Notes: generated by a model from the sequence alone, not told the origin. A DNA stretch of 64,000 nucleotides from Amycolatopsis sp. FBCC-B4732 (GCF_023008405.1 NZ_CP095376.1:1-64000), one strand, 5' to 3'. Counted from the stretch's first letter, positions 35,348 through 46,837 are shown. Program-made: numbers and translations.

Positions 35348-35363
35348 AGTGGTCTGGACCTGT
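35348..35363 (+). promoter_or_regulatory. DasR-like dre site upstream of chitinase
   Basis: AGTGGTCTGGACCTGT matches 13 of 16 bases of the Streptomyces DasR consensus as I recall it (ACTGGTCTAGACCAGT) and lies 45 bases before the chitinase start. DasR represses chitin and N-acetylglucosamine genes and is released by amino-sugar phosphates. Confidence 0.65.
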
Positions 35364-35408
35364 TAGCCTCACCGGATCCGCACGGGCGGTTCGCCGAAGG
35401 AGATTTTC

Positions 35409-36605
<1,197 letters not shown>

Positions 36606-36613
36606 AAGCTGGA

Positions 36614-36641
36614 GGGTCCGGGCGCGAACGCGTCCGGACCC
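36614..36641 (+). terminator. Hairpin terminator after chitinase
   Basis: GGGTCCGG (36614-36621) pairs with CCGGACCC (36634-36641), with further CGCG pairing inside the loop. It lies between convergent genes but does not belong to the two repeated hairpin families. Confidence 0.65.
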
Positions 36642-36650
36642 TTCGTCCAC

Positions 36651-37817
36651 TCAGGACGCTGTGCGGGAAGGGAATCCGTGCCGCCGGGCGCCGAGCACCA
36701 CGGCCAGCACCGGCAGCAGGAGCACGAGCAGCGTCCAGGGGAACGATGAAGGCCCGGCGGCGTCGAGCAGGACGCCGCCGGCCACCCCGCCCGCGGCCAT
36801 CGCCGCGTTCCACAGCGTGACGAGCATGGCCTGCGCGTTGTCTGCCGCCTCGCCGCCCGCGTTCCCCGCCGCCGTCTGGAGCAACGTCGGGACGCCGCCC
36901 CAGCCGAGTCCCCACAGCGCCACGGCGACGTAAACGAGGGCCGAGCTGCCCGAGAACGTCGCCAGCAGGGTGGCCGCCACGGCGACCAGGATCGTGCTGA
37001 GGACCGTCAGGGTGCGCAGGGCACGGTCGATCAGCGCGCCGACGATCCCGATGCCCGCCATCGACGCGACGCCGAACACCAGCAGGACGACGTCGACGGC
37101 GCCGCCCAGCCCGGCGTGGGCCAGGAAGGTCGCGATGTAGGTGTAGAGCACGGTGTGCGCCAGGACGAACACGAGCGTCACGGCGAGCACCGGTGCCACG
37201 CCCGGCACGGTGAGCGTGCGCCGGACCGGGAACCGCCCGCCCGCCTGCCCGGGCTGGTCCGGGACCCGCGCGGCGATCCAGGCCAGCAGCACGGCCGCGA
37301 TCGCCGACATGACGCCGAACGCCCAGCGCCAGCCGAGCAGGTCGCCGAGGAACGTGCCCGCGGGAATGCCGAGCGACAGCGCCAAGGGGATACCCGCCAT
37401 CACGACCGCGATCGCTTTGCCCTGGCGGTCCGGGACGAGCCGGCGCGCGTACCCGGCGAGCAGCGCCCAGACGACGCCCGCGGCGATCCCGGCCACGAAC
37501 CGCGCGACCATCGTCAGCGCGTAGTCCGCCGACAGCGTCGTCACGGTGTTGGCCACGGCGAACCCGGCGACGCCGGCGAGCAGCAAACGCTTGCGCGGCC
37601 AAGCCGCGGTGGCCGCGGCGAGCGGGATCGCGGTCAGCGCGGTGCCGAGCGCGTAGATCGTCACGGCCTGCCCGGCGGCGGCCTCGCCGACGCCGAGCCC
37701 GGCGCTCATCCCGGGCAGCACCCCGGCGGGCAGCGCCTCGGTGAGCACGGTGACGAACGCGGCGGTGGTCAACGCGAGGAGGGCGGGCGTCGCCGTCCGG
37801 CTTCGGGAGATCGTCAT
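36651..37817 (-). CDS. MFS transporter, DHA1 (AraJ/SotB-like)
   Basis: The 388-aa protein has 12 predicted hydrophobic segments. It opens with LLALTTAAFVTVLTEALPAGVLPGM, the DHA1 sugar-efflux/drug-efflux signature, followed by AAWPRKRLLLAGV in place of a classical motif A. It is divergent from a MerR-family gene, with a 9-bp-arm palindrome between them, so it is probably induced by the MerR ligand. The exported compound is unknown. Confidence 0.88.
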   Translation of the reverse strand: MTISRSRTATPALLALTTAAFVTVLTEALPAGVLPGMSAGLGVGEAAAGQAVTIYALGTALTAIPLAAATAAWPRKRLLLAGVAGFAVANTVTTLSADYALTMVARFVAGIAAGVVWALLAGYARRLVPDRQGKAIAVVMAGIPLALSLGIPAGTFLGDLLGWRWAFGVMSAIAAVLLAWIAARVPDQPGQAGGRFPVRRTLTVPGVAPVLAVTLVFVLAHTVLYTYIATFLAHAGLGGAVDVVLLVFGVASMAGIGIVGALIDRALRTLTVLSTILVAVAATLLATFSGSSALVYVAVALWGLGWGGVPTLLQTAAGNAGGEAADNAQAMLVTLWNAAMAAGGVAGGVLLDAAGPSSFPWTLLVLLLPVLAVVLGARRHGFPSRTAS

Positions 37818-37831
37818 GCGGCTATGCTCGA

Positions 37832-37853
37832 ACCTTCACATACGTGTGAAGGT
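37832..37853. promoter_or_regulatory. MerR operator between divergent MFS and merR-like genes
   Basis: ACCTTCACA and TGTGAAGGT are perfect 9-bp arms around TACG. The dyad lies 14 bases from the MFS start and 18 from the regulator start, where a MerR protein would bridge a stretched promoter spacer. Confidence 0.65.
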
Positions 37854-37871
37854 CTACGTGAGGTGGCGCAC

Positions 37872-38240
37872 ATGCGGATCGGCGAGCTGGCGGAACGCAC
37901 CGGTACCGCACGCCGGCTGCTCCGGTACTACGAGGAGCAGGGGCTGATCATCGCTTCCCGCGGGGCGAACGGCTACCGGGACTACGACGAGCCGACGGTC
38001 GACCGGGTGATCCAGGTGCGCGGGCTGCTCGACGCCGGGTTGCCGACGCGGATCATCAAGCAGATCCTGCCGTGCCTGGACAAACCCCGGGCGATCTACT
38101 TCCCGGACGCCACGCCGGAGATGCTGGCGACGCTGGAAGCGGAGCGCGACCGGATGGCACGGCGCGCGGAGTGCTTGCTGCGCAACCGGGACGCGATTTC
38201 CGAGTACCTCGACGCGGTCCGCGAGTACAACCGCGCTTAG
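37872..38240 (+). CDS. MerR-family transcriptional regulator
   Basis: The 122-aa protein has the N-terminal MerR winged helix (MRIGELAERTGTARRLLRYY, then EEQGLIIASRGANGYRDYDE) and a dimerisation helix (about residues 75-115). There is no large ligand domain. One Cys (ILPCLDKPRA) could be relevant. The ATG at 37872 is the natural MerR N terminus. It very likely controls the divergent MFS gene. Confidence 0.9.
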   Translation: MRIGELAERTGTARRLLRYYEEQGLIIASRGANGYRDYDEPTVDRVIQVRGLLDAGLPTRIIKQILPCLDKPRAIYFPDATPEMLATLEAERDRMARRAECLLRNRDAISEYLDAVREYNRA

Positions 38241-38287
38241 CGCCGCGCGTCCGAGGTCCGGTGACCGCGGCCGGGCAAAGCCCGACG

Positions 38288-41038
38288 TCAGCCGGCCGGT
38301 TCGAGGGCGAGGAAGCACGCCTCCACTTCCTTGAGCTGCGCGCCTTCCGGGTGCGCCCGGTACCGGGCGAGCGCGTCGTCGAGCACCCGGCGAGCGTCGT
38401 CCTCGCGGCCCACCAGGCGGTAGCTGTCGCCGAGGGCCACCAGGAAGAACGCCGCGTGGCGCTCGTTGCCGATCGTCGTCAAGATGGCGACCGCCCGCTC
38501 CAGGTGGCCGACGGCCTCCGCCCAGTTTCCGCTGCGCAGGGCGACGAAACCCAAGTTGCCGATCGCGTGCGCTTCGCCGTCCGGGTCGCCGTACTCGCGG
38601 GCCACCTCGACGGCCCGGCCGAGCCAGTGGCGGGCGCCCGGCCAGTCGCTCCACTGCAGGTGGCAGAAGCCGACCAGGTCGAGGGCTTGGATGTAGAGGC
38701 GGGGTGCGTCGTCCGGCTCGATCAGCTCGAAGATGCGTTCGCACTGCTCGAGTTCGGCCCGGTAGTCCTGGGAGTGGTACTCCCACGCGCCGGCCAGGAC
38801 GTAGTGCAGGTGCGCCTGCTGCAAGCGGTCGCCCGCGCGCTCGGCCAGCGCCAGCGCGCGGGGCAGGCCCTCGAGCGCCACTTCGGGGTGGCCTGCGAAA
38901 ATGCCGGCGCTGGCGTGGATCCGGTACGCGATCAGCTGCGCGGTGACGTCGCCGAGCTGTTCGGCGGCCGTCACCGCGAGGCGGCCCGCGGCCTCGCGCT
39001 CGCGCAGCTGTCCTTGGCGGGCGCGGAATTCGTTGAGCAGCCAGGCCAGCTGCCAGACCTGCGTGTGCCACGCCCGCGCCGCCGCCAGCTCGGTCGTGGC
39101 GGTCAGGCAGGCGTGCTCGGCGGCGAACCAGCGCACCGCCTCGGCCTGGCCGGTGAACCGCTGCGGCTCGACGCCGGGCAGCGGCGGCTCGATCGGGATG
39201 GGCGTCTGGAGCGGTTCGATCGCGAGGTGCCCGTGCCAGGACGTCTGGAGGTAGAAGTCGGTCACCCGCCGCAGCGCGGCCTCGCGGACCTCGGCCGGCA
39301 GCGCCCGTTCCGCCTCTTCGGACGCGTAGAGCCGGACCAGGTCGTGCATCCGGTAGCGGCCGCTCGCCGTGCGCGTCAGCAGGTGCGCGTTTTCCAGCGC
39401 GCGCAGCACCGTCCGCGTCGCGGCGGGCGGCCGGCCGGCCAGCGCCGCCGCCGCGGGGAGGCCGAGGCCGGGCCCGGGTGCGGTGGCCAGCAGGCCGAAC
39501 AACGCCGACGCCTCGGCCGTCAGGTGGCGCAGGGACCACGAGAACACCGTCCGCAGGCTCAACCCCGCTTCGCCCGCGTCCAGCCCGTCCAGCCGCGCCG
39601 CCTGGTCGCGCAGTTCCTCCGCCAGCAGCGACGGCGGCAGTTCCGGTGACGTCGCCGCGCGGGCCCCCACGATGCCCAGCGCCAGCGGCAGCCCGGCGCA
39701 GAGCCGGATCAGCTCGGCGGCCGTCGCGTCGTCGAGCCGGCCGGGACCGATCTGCCGGTCGAGCAGTTCCCGCGCCTCCCGCGCGGACAGCACGTCCAGC
39801 GGCACCGGCCGCGCCCCGTGCGCCGCGACCAGCCCGCCGAGCCGGTTCCGGCTGGTCACCAGCACGCGGCAGGTGGGACTGCCGGGCAGCAGCGGGGCAG
39901 CCTGCCCGCTGTCGGCGGCGTTGTCGAGCACGACCAGAACGCGCTTTCCTGCCAGCAGGCTGCGGTACAGCGCGAGCTGGGCGTCCGGGTCCGGCGGCAC
40001 CGCGGCGCCGTCCACGCCCAGCGCGTGCAGGAACCCGCGCACCGCGACCGAAACCGGCATCGGCTCGGCGACCGGGTCGAAGCCGCGCAGGTTCACGTAC
40101 AGCTGCCCGTCGGGGAATTCGGCGAGCTTCCCGGACGCCCAGTGCAGCGCCAGCCACGTCTTCCCGATCCCGCCCGCGCCGCCGATCGCCGAAATCACCA
40201 CCGGGCCCGCGGTTTCCGCCGCCCGGTCGAGTTCCGCGAGCAGGCCGGCGCGGCCGACGAACGTCGCCGGGGCCGCCGGCAGCTGGTGCGGGACCGGCCG
40301 CCCCGCGGCGGCGCGCGGGCGCGAGTCGCCGCGCAGGACCCGTTCGTGCACCTGCCGCAGCGCCGCGCCGGGGTCGGTGCCGAGCTCCTCGGCCAGCAGG
40401 CGGCGGATCCGGTCGTACTCGCGCAGGGCGTCGCCCTGGCGGCCGGCCCGGTGCAGCGCGAGCACCAGCAGGCCCCGCACGCGTTCGTCCAGCGGGTGGG
40501 CTTCGGCCAGTGCGGCCAGTTCGGGGACCAGCTCACCGGGGCGGTCGCCGTCCAGCTCGAGGTCGGCGAGGTCCAGCCGCGCGCCGAGGCGGCGGCTCGC
40601 CAGTGCTTCGCGCTGGTTCACGAACCACGGCGTGTCCAGGCTGCCGAACGGTTCGCCGGTCCACAGGGCCAGGGCCCGGGTCAGCAGCGCGGCCTTCTCC
40701 CCGGCGTCGGCGGTCGTGCCGGCCTCGCCGAGCAGGCGCCGGAAGACGTGCAGGTCGACCGAGCCGGGATCCGCCGAGAGCAGGTAGCCGCCGGAGCGCT
40801 GCGTGATGAGCGCTTCCCCGAGTGCCGTGCGCAGCCGGGAAACGTAGCTGTACAAGGCGTTGCGCGGCTGGGCGGGCAGCCGCTCGCCCCAGATCCGCGC
40901 GGCGAGGACGTCGGCGGGCACCACCCTGTTGAGGTCGGTCAGCAGCGCGACGAGCAGCCCCTGCAGGCGGGGCCGCCGGATCTCCACCGCCCGGTCGCCG
41001 GCGCGGACGTCGAGCTCGCCCAGCAGCCTGAACCGCAC
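38288..41038 (-). CDS. AfsR/SARP-type regulator: OmpR-like DNA-binding, BTAD, NB-ARC and TPR domains
   Basis: The 916-aa protein begins VRFRLLGELDVRAGDRAVEI with the SARP winged helix (1-95) and the BTAD helical domain (about 100-250). A STAND NTPase domain (about 270-560) follows, with P-loop GGAGGIGKTWLALHWA and LVVLDNAADSGQ as Walker B. The C terminus is a run of TPR-like helices. Large SARPs activate secondary metabolism or stress genes and can be controlled by nucleotide binding and kinases. I chose the GTG at 41038, which has GGGAGGGG upstream. No biosynthetic cluster is adjacent, so the target is unknown. Confidence 0.92.
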   Translation of the reverse strand: MRFRLLGELDVRAGDRAVEIRRPRLQGLLVALLTDLNRVVPADVLAARIWGERLPAQPRNALYSYVSRLRTALGEALITQRSGGYLLSADPGSVDLHVFRRLLGEAGTTADAGEKAALLTRALALWTGEPFGSLDTPWFVNQREALASRRLGARLDLADLELDGDRPGELVPELAALAEAHPLDERVRGLLVLALHRAGRQGDALREYDRIRRLLAEELGTDPGAALRQVHERVLRGDSRPRAAAGRPVPHQLPAAPATFVGRAGLLAELDRAAETAGPVVISAIGGAGGIGKTWLALHWASGKLAEFPDGQLYVNLRGFDPVAEPMPVSVAVRGFLHALGVDGAAVPPDPDAQLALYRSLLAGKRVLVVLDNAADSGQAAPLLPGSPTCRVLVTSRNRLGGLVAAHGARPVPLDVLSAREARELLDRQIGPGRLDDATAAELIRLCAGLPLALGIVGARAATSPELPPSLLAEELRDQAARLDGLDAGEAGLSLRTVFSWSLRHLTAEASALFGLLATAPGPGLGLPAAAALAGRPPAATRTVLRALENAHLLTRTASGRYRMHDLVRLYASEEAERALPAEVREAALRRVTDFYLQTSWHGHLAIEPLQTPIPIEPPLPGVEPQRFTGQAEAVRWFAAEHACLTATTELAAARAWHTQVWQLAWLLNEFRARQGQLREREAAGRLAVTAAEQLGDVTAQLIAYRIHASAGIFAGHPEVALEGLPRALALAERAGDRLQQAHLHYVLAGAWEYHSQDYRAELEQCERIFELIEPDDAPRLYIQALDLVGFCHLQWSDWPGARHWLGRAVEVAREYGDPDGEAHAIGNLGFVALRSGNWAEAVGHLERAVAILTTIGNERHAAFFLVALGDSYRLVGREDDARRVLDDALARYRAHPEGAQLKEVEACFLALEPAG

Positions 41039-41149
41039 CGATGCCCCTCCCGTGCCCGCCCGGCCGCCCACTGTAACCGACCCCGGCAAGCGGCGGGCAA
41101 GGTTCGTGCAAGGCCCGTCGGGCACCGTGGAGCGAGTCGGTGGCGCCGG

Positions 41150-41176
41150 CACGAACCGTCGAGGGGGCGGTTCGTG
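41150..41176. promoter_or_regulatory. Inverted repeat CACGAACCG upstream of the SARP gene
   Basis: Arms 41150-41158 and 41168-41176 are perfect, with a 9-base spacer. It lies 112 bases before the SARP start and could be an operator or part of the DUF5709 3' region. Confidence 0.35.
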
Positions 41177-41258
41177 TTCCCTGCCACGGCCGCGGGGCCG
41201 GATCGTCTTTCCCCGTGGTGGCCGGCTACTCCACCGGCCACCGTCGATCCGGTGAGGG

Positions 41259-41302
41259 GGAACGGAGCGGGCCCGGGCACCCTCGAACCCCGGGTCCGTT
41301 CC
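41259..41302 (-). terminator. Hairpin terminator downstream of DUF5709
   Basis: GGAACGGA (41259-41266) pairs with TCCGTTCC (41295-41302), and GGGCCCGGG inside pairs with CCCCGGG. It lies 6 bases past the DUF5709 stop, reading on the minus strand. Confidence 0.55.
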
Positions 41303-41308
41303 GTCACC

Positions 41309-41740
41309 TCACCAGCGGCGCGACGGGTCGATCACGTGGACGGCGGCCTCTTCGGCCGAGGCCGCGCCGCCGTCGATGCCCGCGTCCGACGCGTACAGCT
41401 CTTCGTCGGCGTCCTCGCCGGCGCCTTCGTCCGTGGCGACCAGCCGGCCCGCGCGGACGTCGCCGACCTCGTCGTCCACGAGCTCGCCGTCGGTGTCGTC
41501 GCTGTCGCCGAGGCCGTCGCCGTCCTCGTCCGACGACAGGTCCGGTACTTCACGCGCCAGCCGCGCTTCCCAGCTCTCGCCTTCCGCCGTCTCGCGGGCG
41601 GTGGTGCCCCAGCCTTCGGTCGCCTGCGCGCGTTCCGGCGGGGAGTAGCCCTCGGCCAGTTCGTCGCGGTCGTCCAAGGTGTCCTCGGGGTCGAGGATGC
41701 CGTCGTCGGCGCGGTCTTCGGAGTCGTCCATGCCGTCCAT
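41309..41740 (-). CDS. DUF5709 acidic protein
   Basis: The 143-aa protein is strongly acidic and Gly/Asp/Glu-rich, with a DSEDRADDGILDPEDTLDDR start and ESWEARLAREVPD near the middle. This matches the actinobacterial DUF5709 pattern. It has no signal peptide or membrane helix and is probably largely disordered. Function unknown. Confidence 0.8.
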   Translation of the reverse strand: MDGMDDSEDRADDGILDPEDTLDDRDELAEGYSPPERAQATEGWGTTARETAEGESWEARLAREVPDLSSDEDGDGLGDSDDTDGELVDDEVGDVRAGRLVATDEGAGEDADEELYASDAGIDGGAASAEEAAVHVIDPSRRW

Positions 41741-41829
41741 CCTCGCGCAACTCCTTGGCCGCGCCGAGCCTGGGTGATATCACCGTGCGAGCCGCCGCAC
41801 GGGCGGCACTGGTGGGAAAGGTGATCCCC

Positions 41830-42651
41830 ATGCCGATGAGACGCAGGGTGCTGGCCGCGGGGCTGGCCGGGGTGTTCGGTACCGCGCTGACCGGGCGGAC
41901 GGCGCAGGCGGCGACCCCGCCGGTGCGCCTCGACCAGCTGAACCTGGTCAGCCTCTCGCACGTCAACGACCCGGCGACGACCAACGTCTTCCCCGGCGAC
42001 CCGGCCTTCGAACTGGAAACCATCGCCACGATCCCCGACGACGGCTACTACCTGCAGTTCGTCCGCGAAGGCGAGCACACCGGCACGCACTGGGGCGCGC
42101 CCGGCCACTTCAACACCGGCGAGCCGCTGGCCGACGACATGGACCCCGGGGATCTATTCCGGCCCGCCGTCAAGATCGACGTGAGAGCGAAGGCGGCGCA
42201 CAACCCGGACTACGCGGTGACGATCGACGACCTCAAGGCGTGGGAGCGGCGCAACGGCCGCATCCCCGACGAGAGCGTCGTGGTGCTGTGGACCGGCTGG
42301 GACGCCAAGTGGGGTACCCCGGCCTACCCGAACACCGGCGCGGACGGCGTGCTGCACCAGCCCGGCTTCTCGATCCCCGCGGTCCGCTGGCTGATCGACA
42401 CCGGACGGCTGGGCCGCCGCGGCGGCACCGGCACCGACACGTTCAGCCCGGACGTCGGCACCGACGAGACGTACACGGTGTCGAAGCTGGTCTACCGGCG
42501 GCACCGGATCAGCCTGGAGATCCTGGCGAACCTGAAAGCGCTGCCCACGACGGGGGCGTGGGTACTGGCGGGCGGCCCGATCAACCGCCGGGGCGCGGGC
42601 TCGACGGCGACGATCTTCGGGGTGCTGCCGCCGGAGGTGAAGGCGGGCTGA
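41830..42651 (+). CDS. Tat-exported cyclase-family (kynurenine formamidase-like) hydrolase
   Basis: The 273-aa protein has a twin-arginine signal (MRRRVLAAGLAGVFGTALTG). The cyclase fold follows, with the metal motif HTGTHWGAPGHF (HxGTHxDxPxHF, the usual Asp replaced by Gly) near residue 80. VVVLWTGWDAKWG and a C-terminal GAWVLAGGPINRRGAGS complete the family. Members hydrolyse formamides, lactones or esters using a divalent metal. The ATG at 41830 has GGGAAAGG upstream. The Gly in place of the motif Asp may change metal use. Confidence 0.85.
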   Translation: MPMRRRVLAAGLAGVFGTALTGRTAQAATPPVRLDQLNLVSLSHVNDPATTNVFPGDPAFELETIATIPDDGYYLQFVREGEHTGTHWGAPGHFNTGEPLADDMDPGDLFRPAVKIDVRAKAAHNPDYAVTIDDLKAWERRNGRIPDESVVVLWTGWDAKWGTPAYPNTGADGVLHQPGFSIPAVRWLIDTGRLGRRGGTGTDTFSPDVGTDETYTVSKLVYRRHRISLEILANLKALPTTGAWVLAGGPINRRGAGSTATIFGVLPPEVKAG

Positions 42652-42670
42652 CCCCGGCCGGCTGCGACGT

Positions 42671-42722
42671 CATGAACGACTCTTTCCTGGCGTTGGACGC
42701 AGTGAACGACTCTTTCATGACG
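42671..42722. repeat. Pair of direct TGAACGACTCTTTC repeats, 30-bp period
   Basis: Copies at 42673-42686 and 42703-42716 are in the same orientation, 30 bases apart, in the 90-base gap between convergent genes. They do not form the long hairpin seen at 5557 and 22547. Confidence 0.75.
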
Positions 42723-42741
42723 TTGCCGCGCACCCCGGACC

Positions 42742-45048
42742 TCAGCCCGCGGTGAGCGGGGCGGCCGAGAGCCGTAGCGAGGACAGCGGGGCCGGGTGGC
42801 CGAACCGGTAGCCCTGGGCGGTGGGGCAGCCCGCCCGGGTGACCAGTTCGGCCTGCTCGGCCGTCTCGATGCCCTCCGCGACCACCGCCACGTCGAGGTC
42901 GCGGCACAGCGCGACCAGCGAGCGGCACAGTGCCGCGTCGCGCTCGGGCTGGATGCCGGTCGTCAGCGCGCGGTCCAGCTTGATCTGGTCGACCGGCAGT
43001 GCGTGCAGCACGGTCAGCGAGCTGTACCCGGCCCCGAAGTCGTCGAGCGCCACCCGGACACCGAGGGCCTGCAGGCGGCGGATCGCGGCGGCGCCGGCGG
43101 CGAGGTCCGGGACCGGGACCGTCTCGGTGATCTCCACGATGAGCCGCTCCGCGGGCAGGCCGTAGCGGGCGAGGCTCGCCGCGACGCTCTGCTCCAGCGC
43201 CTCGGCGCCGAGGCGGCTGGCGCACACGTTGACGTGCACCGTCAGGTCGACGCCGGCCGCGGTGATCTCGCGGCAGGCCAGGTCCAGCACCAGCGCGTCC
43301 AGTTCCGCGCCCATCCCGGCGCCTTCGGCGGCGCGGACGAACGTCTCGGGCGAGACCGACGTCCCGTCGCGCGTGGTCCAGCGGGCCAGCGCCTCGACCG
43401 CCACCGGGGTCGCGTCCGGCAGCCGGACGATCGGCTGGAACACCAGGCCGAAGCCCGCCGGGATGCCGCCGTCCGCGCGGCGCAGGGCCGACGGGAAGTC
43501 GGGCGGGCCGTCTTCGGAGGGGCGGTACACCACCGTGGTGTCCTTGCCGAGCCGCTTGCCCGCGTACATCGACGTGTCGGCGCGGCCGAGCAGCACGTCC
43601 GACGTGATCAGCGGTTCGGCCGGGTCCGGCACCACCAGGCCCATGCTCGCCCGGACCGGGACCAGCGTGCCGTGCACCGCGAACGGGCGCCGCAGCACGC
43701 CCTGGATCCGGTCGGCGACGGCCTGCGGCGCGTCCACCTCGCCCTCCAGGAGGATCGCGAACTCGTCGCCGCCGAGCCGCGCCACCGTGTCGCTCGCGCG
43801 GACGCAGCTCAGCAGCCGCTGGGCGACCGCGTGCAGCAGGATGTCGCCGCCCGCGTGCCCGAAGCGGTCGTTGACCTCCTTGAAGTCGTCGAGGTCGACG
43901 AAGATCAGCACCAGCGGCCGCGGCCCGCTCTCGACGGCGCGGTCCAGCCGGTCGGCGAACAGCGCGCGGTTGGCCAGCCCGGTCAGCGGGTCGTGGTAGG
44001 CCTGGTGGGTCAGCTGCTGCTGGCCTTCGTACACGCGGCGCAGCAGCAACCGGTTGTCCAGCAGGGAAAGCAGCTGCCGGGCGAGCACGAGGAACACCAC
44101 GAGCACGCCGACGCAGACCTCGACGGCGTCCGGGCCCGCACCGGCCACCACCTGCACGGTGATCAGCAGCGCGACCGCGGTGACCGGCACGTACGGCAGC
44201 GCCAGCTGCCACCAGTCGATCCCGACCGGCTGGTTCGCGTCGTCGCGCCGCCGGCTGCCCGGCGTGGCCAGCAGCGCGTACGCGATGAACAGCGGGCCGA
44301 GCACGAACCCGCCGTCCGACCACGGCTTCATGCTCTCCGCGCCGATGCTGACGAGGTAGGCGAACACGCTGTCGGACGCGGCGAGCGCGACGATCCCGAC
44401 CGCGGCCAGCAGCAGGTTCGCGCGATAGGGCCGGTCCACCCGGTCGAACACGACCAGCAGCACCGCGACGACCACGATCACCAGGTCCGAAAGCGGGTAG
44501 GAGATCGCGACCGCCCAGGTCAGCTTGTCCGGCGCGGTGGCGCGGACCAGCTGGGCGAGCGCGGCGGTCCAGGTGAGGATGAACAGCGAGCCGGTGACGA
44601 TCAGGCCGTCGAGCACCAGCGCGACGCCGAAGTGCGCCGTCCACTGCGCGGGCTGCCAGCGTTCGCGGTCCGGCCGGACCCGCGCCCTGGCCAGCACGAA
44701 CAGGGCGGCGAGCGCGAACACCGGGAAGCTCAGGTAGCCGACGTCGGCCAGCGACGGCGACGGCAGCCCGCGCCCGTCGATCAGCTGGTACCAGGACCAG
44801 ACGCACTGCCCGAGCGACCAGCCGGCCATGCCGATCGCGACCAGGACCCGCCACCAGCGCTGGTGCCCGCGGAACCGGCGGGCGACGACGATGCCGCAGA
44901 CGACCGCGGCCAGCCCGGCGCCGAGCTGCATGGCGTCGTCGATCCACAACGCGAAGGCGTCGCCCCAGAACGCGAACCCGTTGACCACGACCACGACCGC
45001 CGTGACGACGACGAGCAGGATCGCGACCGGGTACCGCCGCACTGTCAT
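42742..45048 (-). CDS. Membrane-bound diguanylate cyclase/phosphodiesterase (GGDEF-EAL)
   Basis: The 768-aa protein has about eight to nine membrane helices (residues 5-330). A GGDEF domain follows, with an intact active site ARLGGDEFAILLEG near 425, and then an EAL domain with VEALARWTTRDG, HVNVCASRL and DDFGAGYSSL. Both activities look possible, so it may make and degrade c-di-GMP in response to a membrane signal. It resembles the MHYT-less membrane DGC/PDE proteins that control development in actinomycetes. Confidence 0.92.
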   Translation of the reverse strand: MTVRRYPVAILLVVVTAVVVVVNGFAFWGDAFALWIDDAMQLGAGLAAVVCGIVVARRFRGHQRWWRVLVAIGMAGWSLGQCVWSWYQLIDGRGLPSPSLADVGYLSFPVFALAALFVLARARVRPDRERWQPAQWTAHFGVALVLDGLIVTGSLFILTWTAALAQLVRATAPDKLTWAVAISYPLSDLVIVVVAVLLVVFDRVDRPYRANLLLAAVGIVALAASDSVFAYLVSIGAESMKPWSDGGFVLGPLFIAYALLATPGSRRRDDANQPVGIDWWQLALPYVPVTAVALLITVQVVAGAGPDAVEVCVGVLVVFLVLARQLLSLLDNRLLLRRVYEGQQQLTHQAYHDPLTGLANRALFADRLDRAVESGPRPLVLIFVDLDDFKEVNDRFGHAGGDILLHAVAQRLLSCVRASDTVARLGGDEFAILLEGEVDAPQAVADRIQGVLRRPFAVHGTLVPVRASMGLVVPDPAEPLITSDVLLGRADTSMYAGKRLGKDTTVVYRPSEDGPPDFPSALRRADGGIPAGFGLVFQPIVRLPDATPVAVEALARWTTRDGTSVSPETFVRAAEGAGMGAELDALVLDLACREITAAGVDLTVHVNVCASRLGAEALEQSVAASLARYGLPAERLIVEITETVPVPDLAAGAAAIRRLQALGVRVALDDFGAGYSSLTVLHALPVDQIKLDRALTTGIQPERDAALCRSLVALCRDLDVAVVAEGIETAEQAELVTRAGCPTAQGYRFGHPAPLSSLRLSAAPLTAG

Positions 45049-45135
45049 CGCACCTCACGTGGGGTCACGCCTGCCGGTCGGACCGGGAAACACTACACCG
45101 CGCGTGACCGGGTACAAGCGCACCGCACCGGGCGC

Positions 45136-45943
45136 TCAGGCGATGTCACGCCGGTGCAGCAGCCACCCGCCGAGGACGCCGAAACCGACGACGTACGCGG
45201 CCAGCACGACGGCGGCCTGCCCGGACCCGACGATCGGCCCGACCCCCGGTGCGCTCGCCCCGAACGCGGCGGCCAGCGCGCCCGCGTTCGGCCCCGGCAG
45301 CCCCTTCTGCAGCTGCGCGACCCAGTCCAGCAGCGGCGCGGCGATCGACGCCAGGAGGTTCTGCACGGCCAGCAGCCAGACCAGGCCGAGCCCGATCGGC
45401 AGCGCGACCGAGCGCAGGCCGATCGCGAGCAGCACGCCGAGCGCGCCCCACATCGTCGTGACCAGCCAGCCGGCGCCGAGGCCGCGGACGACGTCGAAGA
45501 CCGGCGGCCAGGTCAGCGGCTGGTCCCGCAGCGCCGCGACGAGCGCGCTCGCGCCCGCCGTCGCCGCGAACAGCGCGAGCACGACGGCCAGCGCGGCGAG
45601 CGCGACGGTGACCAGCTTCGCGCCGTAGACCGCGATCCGCGACGGGTGCTGCACCAGCACCGTTTTCCACGTGCCGTAGCCGTACTCGCTGCCGGCGACC
45701 AGCACGCCGAAGATCAGCGCGAGTGCACCGACGAAGATCGGCAGCCCGCCCAGCGCGCTGCCGATGAAGGCGTCCGGCAGCATCGCCGCCAGCCCGCGGT
45801 TCGAGCCGGGTGGCCCGGACGTGGCCCCGCTCAGCCCGGCGTACGGGATGGCGTAGCCGAAGGTCAGGCTCAGCACGACAGCGACGGCCAGCAGCAGCCA
45901 GCTCGCCGGGCGGCGGGTCTGCTTGAGCAGCTCGGCGCGGATG

Positions 45944-45954
<11 letters not shown>
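45136..45954 (-). CDS. ABC-2 type transporter permease
   Basis: The 272-aa protein has six hydrophobic helices, and its start, LDIRAELLKQTRRPASWLLL, is typical of actinobacterial ABC-2 permeases. GSEYGYGTWKTVLVQHPSR near residue 90 is the cytoplasmic coupling loop of this family. It overlaps the upstream ATPase gene by 11 bases, so the two form one exporter. Substrate unknown; such pairs often export drugs, lipids or peptides. Confidence 0.88.
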
Positions 45955-46837
<883 letters not shown>

